From contig JAFXKY010000046.1 in assembly GCA_017531485.1 (NCBI GenBank), positions 124,001-188,000 of the forward strand: DNA of 64,000 nt, read 5' to 3'. Of this stretch, positions 1-6,788 are shown piece by piece. Position numbers and translations under genes: made by a program. Positions within the stretch are counted from its first letter, which is position 1. Each line of letters opens with the position of its first letter. The DNA comes from Eubacteriaceae bacterium. Lineage in GTDB: Bacteria; Bacillota; Clostridia; Eubacteriales; Anaerofustaceae. The notes under the pieces are model-generated. The model ran no database searches and was not told the origin of the DNA. It saw nothing but the letters and a program-made list of their open reading frames with translations.

Positions 1-964
1 TCACATATCCCCCGATAAGAGAAAACGCAAGAACAAACACGATACATACTGACACCACGGCCATACCTTTCGGGTATTTCTTGAATCGTACGATAGATTC
101 GATGCGGGACTTTATATTCTTTCCGCCGTTTGAGATGCTGCTTGTAACAGAGCTTCTCGCATACTTTTCGTTTGCCATTTCAAGCAGGATCCCGCCATAC
201 ATTCTCCTCTCTTCACCTTCAAGCCTTTCGAGCACCCTCTGATCACATAAAGATTCCATATCATTTCCGACGATGTTAAAAACGTACCACATAAACGGAT
301 TGTACCAGTTCAGGGATTTCATAACCCCCCAGAACATATTATGCAATACATCATGATATTTCAGATGGAGCAGTTCATGCAGAATGATCTTTTCATCTGT
401 ATCCTTTCCTTTCGGCAAAACCAGCACGGGAGAGAAAATTCCCGTAACAAACGCAGTGTCGATTCCAGTCACTTCGAGCAGATTGCAGGAAGTGAGTGAA
501 TATTTTTCACAGACATTTTTCGTTCGCTCTTTCATAATACTTCCAGCTTCTTCCGCATTTTTCAATATCATCCTGATGCGGATATAGTTTATGATATATG
601 AAATGAGCATTATGACTACGCCTGCAAAATATACAACGAAAATGATGTCAGTTATGCTTTTCGGAATACCCGTAACACAGGGAAACGGGATTCGGGGGCT
701 TATGGTTTTATAAATCTCTGTATATGCCGACGAGAGATTTTTTTCAACATACGATTTTAATGTTTCAAGCCAAAGCGGTACGGGCTGAAGGATATACGAT
801 ATGGTATTCACGGGAATGAGAATCCTCAAAATGAGAACGCACCACACTCCGTATTGCCAGCGCGGAGAGAGCTTGTCCATAAGTATTTTCTTGATGATAA
901 GGATAATACCTGCCGTAATGCTTACGGAAATACCCTGCAACAGAACTTCCCAGATGTTGTTCAT
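1..964 (-). CDS. BlaR1/MecR1-like M56 membrane metallopeptidase (partial, C-terminus beyond left edge)
   Basis: This gene reads leftward off the window, so only about 321 N-terminal residues are visible. It begins MNNIWEVLLQG with a hydrophobic helix at about residues 8-28. It carries a zinc-protease HELLH motif at about residues 196-200 (bases 365-379) and the LCDQRV stretch typical of the third zinc-ligand region. M56 proteins of this type sense an outside signal through membrane helices and inactivate a cognate BlaI repressor by proteolysis. The start codon lies one base after the stop of the upstream BlaI gene, so the two are one translational unit. Whether a penicillin-binding sensor domain follows cannot be seen, so a beta-lactam role is not established. 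Family call is firm; ligand unknown. Confidence 0.9.
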   Translation of the reverse strand, partial: MNNIWEVLLQGISVSITAGIILIIKKILMDKLSPRWQYGVWCVLILRILIPVNTISYILQPVPLWLETLKSYVEKNLSSAYTEIYKTISPRIPFPCVTGIPKSITDIIFVVYFAGVVIMLISYIINYIRIRMILKNAEEAGSIMKERTKNVCEKYSLTSCNLLEVTGIDTAFVTGIFSPVLVLPKGKDTDEKIILHELLHLKYHDVLHNMFWGVMKSLNWYNPFMWYVFNIVGNDMESLCDQRVLERLEGEERRMYGGILLEMANEKYARSSVTSSISNGGKNIKSRIESIVRFKKYPKGMAVVSVCIVFVLAFSLIGGYV

Positions 965-1324
965 TTATACCTCCATGTCATCGAGCATTTTTCTGAGATT
1001 GTCAACTTCGTCCTTTGATATCTTGCTTTCTTTCAGAAATGCTGCGATGAGGTCCCCTGCGGAACCCTTATACACCCTGCTTAACAGATCGTTTCTCTCT
1101 TCCTTTGCACAGTCATCCCTGATTATATTTGCGGAATATGGCTTTTGCGCATGCTTTTCAATGGATACATATCCTTTCTTTTCCATTCTCGTGAGGTATG
1201 TATGGACAGTATTTTTGTTCCATCCCTTTATTGAGAAAAGTTTATCCGTAACTTCTTTTAGAGAAAATTTTTCGCCTTCCCACAATACTTCCATTACTGC
1301 CCACTCGGCGTCTGTCAATTTCAT
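965..1324 (-). CDS. BlaI/MecI/CopY-family transcriptional repressor
   Basis: A 119-aa winged-helix repressor beginning MKLTDAEWAVMEVLW, the usual N-terminus of BlaI proteins. The recognition-helix region contains WNKNTVHTYLTRMEKKGY, and a C-terminal dimerisation/cleavage segment follows. I chose the ATG at 1324 because an AGGAGG site lies 6-7 bases upstream. A longer in-frame start at 1375 would put the operators inside the coding region. BlaI represses its own operon until the partner M56 protease, encoded directly downstream, cleaves it. Two dyads that fit the BlaI operator consensus TACANNTGTA sit over its promoter, so autoregulation is likely. Confidence 0.93.
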   Translation of the reverse strand: MKLTDAEWAVMEVLWEGEKFSLKEVTDKLFSIKGWNKNTVHTYLTRMEKKGYVSIEKHAQKPYSANIIRDDCAKEERNDLLSRVYKGSAGDLIAAFLKESKISKDEVDNLRKMLDDMEV

Positions 1325-1336
1325 CCCAAAACCTCC

Positions 1337-1385
1337 TACACTTGTCGTATACATATATACTACACTTGTAGTCATTATTTGTCAA
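1337..1385 (-). promoter_or_regulatory. Sigma-A promoter with paired BlaI-type operators
   Basis: On the minus strand, -35 TTGACA (1380-1385) and -10 TAGTAT (1357-1362) are 17 bases apart. A perfect 14-base dyad, ACTACACTTGTAGT (1359-1372), sits in the spacer and touches the -10. A second copy with one changed base, TACACTTGTC by the + strand (1337-1346), lies 24 bases downstream centre to centre. Both match the known BlaI/CopY core TACANNTGTA. Repression by blocking RNA polymerase is the expected mode. Confidence 0.85.
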
Positions 1386-1444
1386 TACTTTTCATAAAAA
1401 TATATATTTACACTTCAAACTGTCAATGATATCCGTGTAACGTT

Positions 1445-1472
1445 TTGTAAAAGTCGTTATGTATGATAAAAT
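1445..1472 (+). promoter_or_regulatory. Probable promoter of the patatin gene
   Basis: TTGTAA (1445-1450) and TAAAAT (1467-1472) are separated by 16 bases, 28 bases before the patatin start codon. Each box differs from consensus by one or two bases. Confidence 0.5.
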
Positions 1473-1499
1473 ATTTATACATCACATCAGGAGAAAAGT

Positions 1500-2348
1500 A
1501 TGAAAAAAGGACTTGTTCTTGAAGGCGGAGCCATGAGAGGGCTCTTCACATCGGGGATCCTCGATGTTTTTATGGAGAATGATATACCATTTGACGGAAT
1601 CGTCGGCGTCTCAGCAGGCGCAGCTTTCGGATGCAATTACAAATCCAATCAGCCCGGCAGGGTCATAAGATACAATCTGAAATATATCAATGATCCGAGG
1701 TATTTCAGCCTTCGTTCATTGATAAAAACGGGAGATTATTTCGGTGCCGAATTCTGTTTTCATGAAATTCCCGAGAAGCTTGATGTTTTCGATGCCGCAA
1801 CGTTCGAAAGCTCAGATATGGAATTTTTCGTCGTATGCACAGACGTCGAAACGGGAAAGGCTATATATAAGAGGATACAGAAAGTGGGCCATGAAGAACT
1901 TGAATGGATAAGGGCATCTTCATCCATGCCGCTTGCGGCGAAGATAGTCAGGATCGGGGAGCATAAACTTATGGACGGAGGTCTTGCGGATTCCATCCCC
2001 CTCAGATTCTTTCAGCACATGGGATATGATAAAAATGTCGTCATCCTCACCCGTCCCGAAGATTATGTCAAGGCTCCGAGCAAGACACTTCCAATAATAA
2101 AAAAGACCATGAAAATGTACCCCGAATTCATCAAAACCGTTGAAAGACGACCGGAAATGTATCATAAACAACTTGAATATGTAAAGATGCAGGAACAAAT
2201 CGGAAGTGCGTATGTAATAAAACCGCCCAAAGCCCTTCCGATAGGATATATTGACAAGAACCCGGATCTGATAAAGGAAACTTATGAGATCGGAAGAATA
2301 GTCGGAAGAAAACATCTTGAAAACGTAAAAGAATTTTTAGAGCTATAA
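1500..2348 (+). CDS. Patatin-like phospholipase (RssA-type)
   Basis: A 282-aa single-domain patatin. The glycine-rich oxyanion loop GGAMRG is at residues 9-14, the nucleophile elbow GVSAG at 36-40 (Ser38), and the DGG of the Ser-Asp dyad at 159-161 (KLMDGGLADSIPL). These enzymes hydrolyse acyl esters of lipids with a Ser-Asp dyad. There is no signal peptide, so it is probably cytoplasmic or membrane-peripheral. AGGAG lies just before the ATG. The gene stands alone between its own promoter and a convergent terminator. The physiological substrate cannot be told from sequence. Confidence 0.92.
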   Translation: MKKGLVLEGGAMRGLFTSGILDVFMENDIPFDGIVGVSAGAAFGCNYKSNQPGRVIRYNLKYINDPRYFSLRSLIKTGDYFGAEFCFHEIPEKLDVFDAATFESSDMEFFVVCTDVETGKAIYKRIQKVGHEELEWIRASSSMPLAAKIVRIGEHKLMDGGLADSIPLRFFQHMGYDKNVVILTRPEDYVKAPSKTLPIIKKTMKMYPEFIKTVERRPEMYHKQLEYVKMQEQIGSAYVIKPPKALPIGYIDKNPDLIKETYEIGRIVGRKHLENVKEFLEL

Positions 2349-2352
2349 GAAA

Positions 2353-2379
2353 AAACTCCATCATAAACTGATGGAGTTT
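2353..2379. terminator. Bidirectional hairpin between convergent genes
   Basis: A perfect 11-base stem AAACTCCATCA/TGATGGAGTTT with loop TAAAC. The T-run is clear only on the minus strand, so it best serves the small gene at 2383-2607. Confidence 0.8.
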
Positions 2380-2382
2380 GAA

Positions 2383-2607
2383 TTATATTTCAGTAAAAGT
2401 ATATTTGATCTTATTTCCCGCACCGTCAGCTGTATAAATGACTGTATCACCGAATTCGTTTCTGCCGATGTCAACAACGGGATATCTGCCGTTAAGTTCG
2501 ATATATTTTTCAGGACTTTCGGCTTCGATCTCAATAAATTCTTTCCTCGCGTGATTGTCGCCGCCGCAGGGGTTTGATTCTTCAAGTAAAACTTCGTATT
2601 CTTTCAT
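2383..2607 (-). CDS. Small hypothetical protein
   Basis: A 74-aa protein starting MKEYEVLLEESNPCGGDN with no membrane segment. An AAGGAG ribosome site lies 6 bases before the ATG, and a terminator with a T-run overlaps its end, so it is a complete small transcription unit. It is acidic and carries a short CGG motif at about residues 14-16. I do not recognise the family. Confidence 0.7.
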   Translation of the reverse strand: MKEYEVLLEESNPCGGDNHARKEFIEIEAESPEKYIELNGRYPVVDIGRNEFGDTVIYTADGAGNKIKYTFTEI

Positions 2608-2657
2608 AATTTCTCCTTACTGCTTTTTACTATTATACCATACTACATTTCTGTAAG

Positions 2658-3170
2658 TCAAACAGAAATCTTCTCATAAATTCCCCCTACAAATCTGATC
2701 GGATCGCCGTTTTGGTCTTTGTGAAAGGCGTTTTCTTCCGTTCCTACAAGAGTAAATCCGAGCTTCTCAAGTAACTTCACCGACGGGATATTATCTATAG
2801 CCGTACCTGCCGTAAATTTCAGCACCACATTCTCTCTTCTAAGATACTCCATTATTTCCTTGCAGGCAGAAAAGGCAATTCCTTTATTGTGATAATCCGA
2901 ATGAAATGAATATCCCATTTCATAAACTCCGCATTCGTCATCAAAAGAAATATATCCCATCATTTTTTCTCCGTCGGGAGTAAAGACGCCGTAAAAATGT
3001 TCCTGTATAGAAAATGCGAGGGTCAGGCGGATGACATTCTCCCTTTCGAGCAAAACAGGATAATCATACATCCAATAATCCCCTTTTGCGAACTCTTCGA
3101 ATATCTTATACAGCCATTCCCAGTCCTTCGGGCGGATCTTTCTTATAATGAATCGGTCGGTAATGATCAT
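2658..3170 (-). CDS. GNAT-family N-acetyltransferase
   Basis: A 170-aa RimJ/RimL-like acetyltransferase. The N-terminal TDRFIIRKIRPKDWEWLY is the typical first strand-helix, YHNKGIAFSACKEIMEYL fits the acetyl-CoA binding region, and NIPSVKLLEKLGFTLVG is the conserved C-terminal motif. The start overlaps the end of the SdpI-like gene by four bases (ATGA). It is the last gene of an operon that begins near 4324. The acceptor substrate is unknown. Confidence 0.88.
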   Translation of the reverse strand: MIITDRFIIRKIRPKDWEWLYKIFEEFAKGDYWMYDYPVLLERENVIRLTLAFSIQEHFYGVFTPDGEKMMGYISFDDECGVYEMGYSFHSDYHNKGIAFSACKEIMEYLRRENVVLKFTAGTAIDNIPSVKLLEKLGFTLVGTEENAFHKDQNGDPIRFVGGIYEKISV

Positions 3171-3541
3171 TTTCTTGTTCCATCCGGATTGAAATTGTCT
3201 TTAAGGGCTTTTTCTGTCGGAATGATCGACAAAATAAGGACTATAAGCTGAATTACTGTCAGTATCAGACATACGACCGAAAGCATATCGTAATTATTTA
3301 CAAAATAAAGCGGAATATGTACAGCAGCGCTGACAAAGATCATTATCTTTCCGACCTTCATCCACAGAGAACCTGCATGGTCATGCGCGAAAATCCATGT
3401 ATCCATATTTTTTCGGGACATTGTCGTTCTGTATCCATAAATGCCGTTGATAGTCTTCGGAGGATTTAATTTCATCATCCTTCCTGCAAAATACATCGTA
3501 AGCGGGATGAGCATATCACAAATGAGTAAAAATAAAAACAT
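3167..3541 (-). CDS. SdpI-family membrane protein
   Basis: A 124-aa protein with a hydrophobic N-terminal helix, two further helices at about 64-80 and 84-108, and the signature INGIYGYRTTMSRKNMDTW at residues 31-49 that marks the SdpI/YhfL group. Bacillus SdpI gives immunity to the SdpC toxin, but most homologues have no assigned role. It is coupled to the GNAT gene downstream by a 4-base overlap and lies 7 bases after the kinase gene. No SdpC-like toxin gene is visible nearby, so an immunity role is not supported here. Confidence 0.82.
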   Translation of the reverse strand: MFLFLLICDMLIPLTMYFAGRMMKLNPPKTINGIYGYRTTMSRKNMDTWIFAHDHAGSLWMKVGKIMIFVSAAVHIPLYFVNNYDMLSVVCLILTVIQLIVLILSIIPTEKALKDNFNPDGTRK

Positions 3542-3548
3542 AATTCAC

Positions 3549-4052
3549 CTACAGTTCGTAATCTTTATCAATAAGAATATATTTCAGTCCATATTTCAGG
3601 CACATTTCCAGATTGTAATTATTTTCAGCTATCAGCTGCGGTTTTATTACACTCTCCGGAAACATTCTCTTCTCCGCGACGTTTTCGTACTTGATTATAT
3701 CATCAAAGTGTGTATTTATATATTGTTCAGACATTATAAGACATATATATTTTATTTTCCCGATATACCCTATCGGCATGTCATCCATCCAGTCAAACGG
3801 AATGTAGCAGCCTTCGATAATAAGATCCTGTTCATTTTCCATAGCTGTCTTTATCATTTCACGGACTATGGGCCAGAGGTATTCCGTTATATCTTCATCC
3901 GCATCCGTCGGGCGGAGATTTGTTTTTCCGCTTCTCATAAGTCCCATTTTCAGAAGGTCGAGAGAAATATATGGGTAATTATATTTCTGAGAGAGTTTTC
4001 CTGCAAGGAGTGTTTTGCCCGTATGCGTTGCTCCGGTTATCAGAATTATCAT
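3549..4052 (-). CDS. Small P-loop kinase-like NTPase
   Basis: A 167-aa protein with Walker A GATHTGKT at residues 7-14 and a likely Walker B-type segment QDLIIEGCYIP. The fold resembles adenylate kinase-like small-molecule kinases, but I cannot assign a substrate. It overlaps the upstream 91-aa membrane protein gene by four bases (4049-4052) and is followed after 7 bases by the SdpI-like gene, so all are co-translated. Confidence 0.75.
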   Translation of the reverse strand: MIILITGATHTGKTLLAGKLSQKYNYPYISLDLLKMGLMRSGKTNLRPTDADEDITEYLWPIVREMIKTAMENEQDLIIEGCYIPFDWMDDMPIGYIGKIKYICLIMSEQYINTHFDDIIKYENVAEKRMFPESVIKPQLIAENNYNLEMCLKYGLKYILIDKDYEL

Positions 4053-4324
4053 TCTTCAGTTCTCGTTTCGTTGTATTTTTTTACTACCATCCTGCAAGAA
4101 CCGATTGCCACAAAAGCGGCAAGAAGTGTAAACAATACGCTGTCTTCTTTTATTCCCACATACAGCAAAAGGCCGATAATGGCAATATAGAGGGACGCAA
4201 CTATGACTCCGAGAATAACTCTCAGCACCATGGGAACTTTTTTTGATACGACACCGTCGATTGCTCCTTCAAGGACAATGTCAAAAATTATGTCGGCGGC
4301 AAACTCCAGAATATCATCAAGCAT
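4049..4324 (-). CDS. Small two-helix membrane protein
   Basis: A 91-aa protein starting MLDDILEFAADIIFDIVLEG, with predicted helices at about 42-60 and 64-80 and a basic C-terminus. I place the start at 4324, where AAGGAG is 7 bases upstream. The ATG at 4330 is too close to that site, and the longer frame to 4507 would run over the preceding HTH gene. First gene of the four-gene operon running to 2658. Function unknown. Confidence 0.65.
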   Translation of the reverse strand: MLDDILEFAADIIFDIVLEGAIDGVVSKKVPMVLRVILGVIVASLYIAIIGLLLYVGIKEDSVLFTLLAAFVAIGSCRMVVKKYNETRTEE

Positions 4325-4398
4325 TTTCATACTCCTTAGTATTGATTCATGACGATTATACCACGTATAGAGAAATATGTGGAGAATTTTATGAAAAA

Positions 4399-4758
4399 TT
4401 AATATTTGCCGGATGTCTGCTTTAAGATATCCTCGGCATGAACGCCGTACAGCATGGATATTGCAATGAGGTTTGAAGTACTCGGTTCGCTTTGCCCTGT
4501 TTCCCATTTCGAGACAGTCTGTCTTGATACTACGAGTGATTCCGCAACAAATTCCTGCGTCATATTACAGTTTATGCGATATTCCCTGAGGATCTCTCCA
4601 AGATTACGTTTTACGGTTTCTTTTTGACTTCTTTGTTCCGAAGAAGAAAGATATTTTCTTAAAGCCCTGTATGCAAGTATAAAAAACTTTCCAAGAAAAA
4701 ATATAATGATACTTAACAGGATCAGATTGATAACAGAGTAAATAATTGCAAACAGCAT
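4399..4758 (-). CDS. Membrane-anchored XRE-family HTH regulator
   Basis: A 119-aa protein with one N-terminal transmembrane helix (about residues 4-31), a short basic linker, and a C-terminal helix-turn-helix at about 53-110 (NLGEILREYRINCNMTQEFV, then SRQTVSKWETGQSEP). The start at 4758 is set by an AAAGGAGG site. An upstream in-frame ATG at 4824 lacks one. The arrangement is the reverse of the more common HTH-then-membrane order. It lies 74 bases upstream of the 91-aa membrane protein operon on the same strand and may control it. Confidence 0.8.
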   Translation of the reverse strand: MLFAIIYSVINLILLSIIIFFLGKFFILAYRALRKYLSSSEQRSQKETVKRNLGEILREYRINCNMTQEFVAESLVVSRQTVSKWETGQSEPSTSNLIAISMLYGVHAEDILKQTSGKY

Positions 4759-4855
4759 ATACGCCTCCTTTAGTGTTTTTACATATTTTATACTCTGCAA
4801 AGCATATTTTCCACCAACTATCACGATAATTTTTTTAACATTGACATTTACACCC

Positions 4856-4904
4856 TTGACAAAACGAGGAAATATATTTTATTATATGGTTAGCAATAAC
4901 TAAC
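4856..4904 (+). promoter_or_regulatory. Promoter with GTTAG/CTAAC dyad before the HMA protein
   Basis: TTGACA (4856-4861) and TATTAT (4880-4885) are separated by 18 bases. Immediately after the -10 is an inverted repeat GTTAG-N6-CTAAC (4889-4904). Dyads ending in TTAG/CTAA are typical of DtxR/IdeR/MntR-family metal regulators. Assignment to that family is inference. A second TTGACA lies at 4841-4846. Confidence 0.6.
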
Positions 4905-4915
4905 AAGGAGATTTT

Positions 4916-5263
4916 ATGAAAGATTATATTATTATATTCATTCTCGGAGTGATACTCATAATCGGAACAGCAGCCACAAGAAAACATTTCCGGAACAAAA
5001 GCGGATGCTGCAGCGGAGGAACATATATTGAAAACAAAAAACTCGATAATGTCATCGGCAAAAAAATCGTAAAGATCGAAGGAATGACTTGTGACAAATG
5101 CGTTGCAAGAGTGACAAGGATGATAAATGAGATAGACGGAGCGTCTGCAAAGGTTAATCTCAGGAAAAAAGAAGCGGTAGTATCATATTCATCGGAAATT
5201 TCTGATGACGAACTTACTTCAAAAATCGAAAACGCGGGATATACGGTGATAAGCATCTCATAA
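4916..5263 (+). CDS. Membrane-anchored heavy-metal-associated (HMA) domain protein
   Basis: A 115-aa protein with an N-terminal transmembrane helix (residues 4-20), a short Lys/Cys stretch NKSGCCSGG (Cys31-Cys32), and an HMA domain at about 48-115 with the metal site GMTCDKC (Cys59, Cys62). Free HMA domains bind copper or other soft metals and hand them to P-type ATPases. This one would be tethered to the inner face of the membrane. The N-terminal part looks like FeoB-associated Cys-rich membrane proteins. No metal ATPase gene lies beside it. AAGGAG precedes the ATG. Confidence 0.85.
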   Translation: MKDYIIIFILGVILIIGTAATRKHFRNKSGCCSGGTYIENKKLDNVIGKKIVKIEGMTCDKCVARVTRMINEIDGASAKVNLRKKEAVVSYSSEISDDELTSKIENAGYTVISIS

Positions 5264-5266
5264 AGC

Positions 5267-5294
5267 TTGACAATATGCCGTTTTGTGCTATAAT
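5267..5294 (+). promoter_or_regulatory. Near-consensus sigma-A promoter
   Basis: TTGACA (5267-5272) and TATAAT (5289-5294), both perfect, with a 16-base spacer. They start right after the HMA gene and drive the GNAT gene at 5322. Confidence 0.85.
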
Positions 5295-5321
5295 TATCCC
5301 AAAAAATTGGAGGATAATGCA

Positions 5322-5837
5322 GTGCAAAAGGAAATTTATACCGAAAGATTATTTCTCAGGCCTCTCAGAGCCGAAGATTATATTCAGGCTTTCAGATGGT
5401 GCTCTGATCCTGAGGTGAACAAGTTCATGTCTTATGGGATATATACCGATCCACAGGACGTAAAAGAGTGGCTCGAAACATTGCCGTTTGATGATGAATA
5501 TTCCTACACATATGCCATCATCCTCAAAGATTCCGGCGAAATGATCGGAAGCACGGGGATGTATTACCATGAAGACAGAGATTTCTGGAATTTCGGTTAC
5601 AATCTTATCCCATCAATGTGGAACAAAGGGTATGCTACTGAAGCCACAGGAGCTCTTGTTGAATACGTCAGATCGATCATGGATGTTAAAGTCATTGAAT
5701 GCGAACATGCAGTTGATAATCCCGCAAGCGGAAAAGTAATGGAGAAGCTTGGACTTCAACACATCGGATATGGTGAATACACCAAATCAGACACGGGCGA
5801 AGTCTTCATATCAAAAGTTTACAGAAAAGAATATTAA
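5322..5837 (+). CDS. GNAT-family N-acetyltransferase (RimJ/RimL type)
   Basis: A 171-aa acetyltransferase with TERLFLRPLRAEDYIQAF near the N-terminus, WNFGYNLIPSMWNKGYATEA (strand 4 and acetyl-CoA loop) and NPASGKVMEKLGLQHIG at the end. I chose GTG at 5322, 8 bases after GGAGG. The longer frame from 5283 would begin inside the -10 box. Monocistronic, between its own promoter and terminator. Substrate unknown. Confidence 0.88.
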   Translation: MQKEIYTERLFLRPLRAEDYIQAFRWCSDPEVNKFMSYGIYTDPQDVKEWLETLPFDDEYSYTYAIILKDSGEMIGSTGMYYHEDRDFWNFGYNLIPSMWNKGYATEATGALVEYVRSIMDVKVIECEHAVDNPASGKVMEKLGLQHIGYGEYTKSDTGEVFISKVYRKEY

Positions 5838-5861
5838 AAGTCAGGGTCTCCCCTGACTTTT
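5836..5861 (+). terminator. Rho-independent terminator
   Basis: Stem AAAAGTCAGGG/CCCTGACTTTT with loop TCTC, overlapping the stop codon of the GNAT gene and followed by a T-rich stretch. Confidence 0.85.
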
Positions 5862-5884
5862 ATTGTTTCAGTCTGATTTCAGGT

Positions 5885-6280
5885 TTATTTTCCTTTTAGC
5901 ATGGATTTTTCACCGTCTTTGACGAATCCGTACTGCTGATATAATCCGTGGGCATCTCTGGTTACGAGGATACCGAAAAGGTCTTTCATTTCTTCGTCTG
6001 TGGTAACCGTATTTACGATAGCTTTTCCGATTCCGTTTCCACGGTAATTTTCGTCTACGATTACATCTGCGAGGTAATATGTAGTTGCAAAGTCTGTGAC
6101 GGTTCTTGCAAATCCGATAAGTTCATCCGTTTCTTTGTGGAACACTCCATAGCATACGGAATTTTCGATTGACTTTTCGATCTGTTCAGACGGACGTTTG
6201 TCAGCCCAGTAAGTCTGTTTTAAAAGTCTTTCTACAGCTTTCGGATCGATCTTGGATTTGTCTTTTGAAATATAAAACAT
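5885..6280 (-). CDS. GNAT-family N-acetyltransferase (short form)
   Basis: A 131-aa acetyltransferase. YLADVIVDENYRGNGIGKA (residues 69-87) contains the acetyl-CoA pyrophosphate loop R80-GNGIG, and GLYQQYGFV is the usual late motif. It is the last gene of a three-gene minus-strand cluster with a P-loop protein and a 449-aa unknown, 9 bases after the P-loop gene. Confidence 0.88.
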   Translation of the reverse strand: MFYISKDKSKIDPKAVERLLKQTYWADKRPSEQIEKSIENSVCYGVFHKETDELIGFARTVTDFATTYYLADVIVDENYRGNGIGKAIVNTVTTDEEMKDLFGILVTRDAHGLYQQYGFVKDGEKSMLKGK

Positions 6281-6289
6281 ATTTTCTCC

Positions 6290-6787
6290 TTATAATAAAT
6301 TTGCTATTTTTTCTGCCGTCTCTGTCGGCGAAATTTTTGATACATCTATTTTTATTGTTTTAAGCGAGTCGTAAAGTGGAAGACGCTGTGAACTTCTTTG
6401 AATGATATCGGGAATCCTTTTCCCCTGATCAATATCTTTCCGTAGCCTTTCTTTGAGTGATTCTTCTGTAAGAATCAGGGAAATCGGAAGTATATTTACA
6501 TCATCTGCATCTATCCGGGAAACAATGTCATCAATAATTTCCTGCTGATGCATGACCCAGCAGAATATTATATTTTCATATGCCGTACATCTTATAAAGT
6601 TATTGAGAAGATAGACAATATTATCCCTCACCATATCCATCGTTTCATCCGTAACAACAAACGGATCCATATCCCAACACCAGTCACCGTCGAGAAATAC
6701 GGCTCCGGGAAGGTTACTTTTAAGAATCTGAGAAACAGTCGTTTTTCCCGAACCCATTGTGCCGCCGACAAGAAACAAATTTTTCAT
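6290..6787 (-). CDS. P-loop nucleotide kinase-like protein
   Basis: A 165-aa protein with Walker A GTMGSGKT (residues 9-16), an acidic LDGDWCWDMDP segment after the first strand, and a basic lid-like region KERLRKDIDQGKRIPD. This resembles the AAA_33/chloramphenicol phosphotransferase-like small kinases. The start is one base past the stop of the 449-aa gene, so translation is coupled. Substrate unknown. Confidence 0.75.
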   Translation of the reverse strand: MKNLFLVGGTMGSGKTTVSQILKSNLPGAVFLDGDWCWDMDPFVVTDETMDMVRDNIVYLLNNFIRCTAYENIIFCWVMHQQEIIDDIVSRIDADDVNILPISLILTEESLKERLRKDIDQGKRIPDIIQRSSQRLPLYDSLKTIKIDVSKISPTETAEKIANLL

Positions 6788-6788
6788 G

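Noticed and set aside
3167-3541. SdpI-like gene as immunity gene of a toxin system
   Set aside because: No SdpC-type toxin or SdpR-type ArsR regulator gene is next to it; the neighbours are a kinase and an acetyltransferase.
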